NCBI GenBank assembly: GCA_021815065.1
Contig: JAKAHI010000047.1
Location: 1-8,125, forward strand
DNA from: a bacterium
GTDB taxonomy: Bacteria > JAMCPX01
Direction of reading: 5' to 3'
Length of the DNA stretch: 8,125 bases
Part shown: piece after piece, positions 6,232 through 8,125 of the stretch
Numbering within the stretch: the stretch's first letter is position 1
Layout: every line of letters starts with the position of its first letter
Notes under the pieces: model-generated
The model's input: the letters and a program-made list of their open reading frames with translations, nothing else
Told to the model about the DNA's origin: nothing
Databases searched by the model: none
Translations under genes and position numbers: made by a program

Positions 6232-8125
6232 GTGAACCTATCGATCAACCGTATAAAATCGTTTATGAATAGCCTGCTGGGCTCGCGCTATTTTGCGGTA
6301 ATAACCCTCGTGTTGTTCCTTTTCATAATCGGAACGGCCTTCTTTTTGGTTTATCAGAATGCAAATATCATGCGCAATCAAATCAATGACGATTTTAATC
6401 AGCAGCAGCTTATCCTCGCACGGCAGGCCGCGGACCAGATTCAAACGAACCTGAACGACATAAAAACCGGCGTTCTCAGTTTACAACAGCTTATTCAGGG
6501 AAGCTCTCTGAACGCCATCAAGGAGGCAGTGAAGGTTGTCTTCAAGCAAAACCAGAACAAAGGGCTTATCGATATCGGATTTACGGACGATACGGGAAAT
6601 GTTTTCGAGGTATACAGTTTCAAAGATACATTCGCATCGAGGGAGGGACAATTTACAAAAACTCTGGGGCTGGGCAATGCCGGCACCATGGTACTCGGCC
6701 CTCTGCAGATTGTAGAATCGCCCGGGGGTATGATGGCAATTACCGGTATGTTCTCTGCAAACGTAAATATTCCCGGCACCCATATCAAAAAGCTCTTTGC
6801 CAGAATCGATATTACGAAACTGGTAAAAAATGTAACCAGTAATATTCGTTCCGGCAAGACCGGTTATGCGTGGGTTATAGACGAAACAGGGATGTTCCTC
6901 TATCATCCGGAACAAGAATTTATCGGCAAAGACGCCTTCTCTGTCAGAAAAGAGAGAAAACCGTATATAACGTTCGCCCAGATCAACCGCATCATGAAGG
7001 AGCGCATGTTGAACGGCGAGGAAGGAACCGGCATATACATAAGCGGATGGCACAGAGGCATTCACGAAGGCGAAATAACGAAATTGATCGCTTTCACCCC
7101 CGTAAAAAGCCCGCTTTTGACTGACGGACACATGTGGTCGGTTGCCGTCGTGGCCCCGATCATCGAGGTTGCGGCTGCAGTTCACTCCATGTATGTACGG
7201 CACTTTGCCGCCGAAGTGGCACTGATAGCCGGTATGTTTTTATTCGGGTTTATTGTAATAACCTATCAGCAGGGGATATCCAGGGCATTAAAAGAACAGG
7301 TCAGCGAAAAGGAGCGGTACCTGTCAACGGTTCTGCAGAACTCTGTTGATGCAATAATCTTTATAGACAACGATAATAAAGTCCAGACATGGAACAAGGG
7401 TGCCGAACTGATCTTTGAATATACGGCGGATGAGATGATCAATCAAAGTTTTCACAGGCTTGTACCCCCGGAGCTCGATGCCGAGACAGAGATAAAAGAC
7501 ATAGAAAAACAAGTTTTGACGCATGGTTATGTGAAGGATTACATAGCCCCGCGCATAACGAAGAGCGGGAGAAGAATCGCGGTCGATATATCCCGCACCC
7601 TCGTTCAAGCCCGTGATGGTAAGATCATAGGAAGTACCGCCATTATAAAAGATATAACGGATAAAATGGAGCTGGAGCAAAGGATATACAATACGGAAAA
7701 GCTGGCATCTATCGGTACCCTTGCCGCGGGTGTTGCCCATGAGATCAACAATCCGCTGTCAATAATACTCGGATTTACCGACCTTCTGAAAGAGAAGTTC
7801 AAACAGGGTACGCAGGAATACGATGACCTCAAAATTATAGAACAGCATGCCAGCCAGGCAAAAATGATCGTGGAAAACCTGCTTGGGTTCGCAAGGATCA
7901 CCGAGGGTTTCGAGGATACGGTAGATGTAAATTACTGCGTAGATACTGTTGTAAAGATCGTAAAAAATACCCTGATGACAAAAAAAATAACTATCGTTTT
8001 AACACTGCAGGAGAACCTGCCGAAGATACGCGGCGACAGCCGCGAATTCCAGCAGGTAATTTTCAATCTTATCAATAATTCTGTGGCTGCTATGAACGGG
8101 ATGGAAGGAACGCTTACCATTTCTG
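6232..8125 (+). CDS. Membrane sensor histidine kinase, Cache-PAS-HisKA (C-terminus cut by window edge)
   Basis: The frame opens at a GTG at 6232, 9 bases after the preceding stop, with AAGGAAG before it, and stays open for 631 codons to the right edge. An ATG at 6265 is a poorer alternative. A transmembrane helix spans about residues 21-41 and a second about 326-345. Between them lies a periplasmic Cache-like sensor, with the typical KTGYAWVIDETGMFLYHP at 209-226. Then come a PAS domain (about 360-480, ending IIKDITDKMELEQ) and a HisKA domain whose H-box VAHEINNPL puts the phospho-accepting His at 503. The ATPase domain has begun (N-box QVIFNLINNSVAAM, about 608-621), but its later ATP-binding motifs lie outside the window. 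HEINNPL is typical of NtrB/ZraS-type kinases, which often pair with sigma-54 activators. The Cache ligand cannot be read from sequence. The spacing implies one transcript with the PEP-synthase-like gene; a response regulator may follow beyond the edge. Confidence 0.88.
   Translation, partial: MNLSINRIKSFMNSLLGSRYFAVITLVLFLFIIGTAFFLVYQNANIMRNQINDDFNQQQLILARQAADQIQTNLNDIKTGVLSLQQLIQGSSLNAIKEAVKVVFKQNQNKGLIDIGFTDDTGNVFEVYSFKDTFASREGQFTKTLGLGNAGTMVLGPLQIVESPGGMMAITGMFSANVNIPGTHIKKLFARIDITKLVKNVTSNIRSGKTGYAWVIDETGMFLYHPEQEFIGKDAFSVRKERKPYITFAQINRIMKERMLNGEEGTGIYISGWHRGIHEGEITKLIAFTPVKSPLLTDGHMWSVAVVAPIIEVAAAVHSMYVRHFAAEVALIAGMFLFGFIVITYQQGISRALKEQVSEKERYLSTVLQNSVDAIIFIDNDNKVQTWNKGAELIFEYTADEMINQSFHRLVPPELDAETEIKDIEKQVLTHGYVKDYIAPRITKSGRRIAVDISRTLVQARDGKIIGSTAIIKDITDKMELEQRIYNTEKLASIGTLAAGVAHEINNPLSIILGFTDLLKEKFKQGTQEYDDLKIIEQHASQAKMIVENLLGFARITEGFEDTVDVNYCVDTVVKIVKNTLMTKKITIVLTLQENLPKIRGDSREFQQVIFNLINNSVAAMNGMEGTLTIS

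Noticed and set aside
6481..7203. 240-codon minus-strand frame inside the kinase gene.
   Set aside because: It is antisense to the Cache domain, whose sense frame has clear motifs and membrane segments.

Overview
The window looks like chromosomal DNA of an anaerobic or metal-respiring Gram-negative bacterium. Signal peptides, two outer-membrane beta-barrel proteins, a c-type heme motif, an NtrB-type histidine kinase and a sigma-54-like promoter all point that way. A deltaproteobacterial (Desulfobacterota-type) host is my best guess, from style only; nothing here fixes the taxon.

Layout. The window holds two divergent gene groups around a regulatory region (3347-3684). Leftward (minus strand) run a small secreted Met/His/Gly-rich protein (3346-2933), a fused monoheme cytochrome/porin resembling the Cyc2 family (2847-1354), an outer-membrane barrel protein with a methionine-rich tail (1274-552), a short odd stretch with a frameshifted small reading frame and a terminator-like hairpin (about 515-302), and finally the start of an AT-rich secreted protein that leaves the window (263-1). 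Rightward (plus strand) run an 8-codon leader frame (3650-3676), an 845-residue protein with the ATP-grasp and phosphohistidine domains of PEP synthase but no PEP/pyruvate barrel (3685-6222), and, 9 bases on, a membrane histidine kinase with Cache, PAS and HisKA domains that is cut by the window edge (6232-8125).

How it may work together (inference). The leftward genes look like an outer-membrane electron-transfer or metal-handling module: a heme/porin conduit plus two exported proteins with Met/His/Cys-rich tails that could bind copper or another soft metal. The rightward genes look like a sensing and phosphotransfer module. The kinase is of the kind often paired with sigma-54 activators, and the leftward operon has a sigma-54-like promoter about 23 bases before its first start codon. 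The shared region also holds a perfect 18-bp palindrome directly before a TTGACA box of the rightward operon. The most novel element is the pairing of a barrel-less PEP-synthase-like phosphotransferase with a sensor kinase, divergent from a Cyc2-like conduit.
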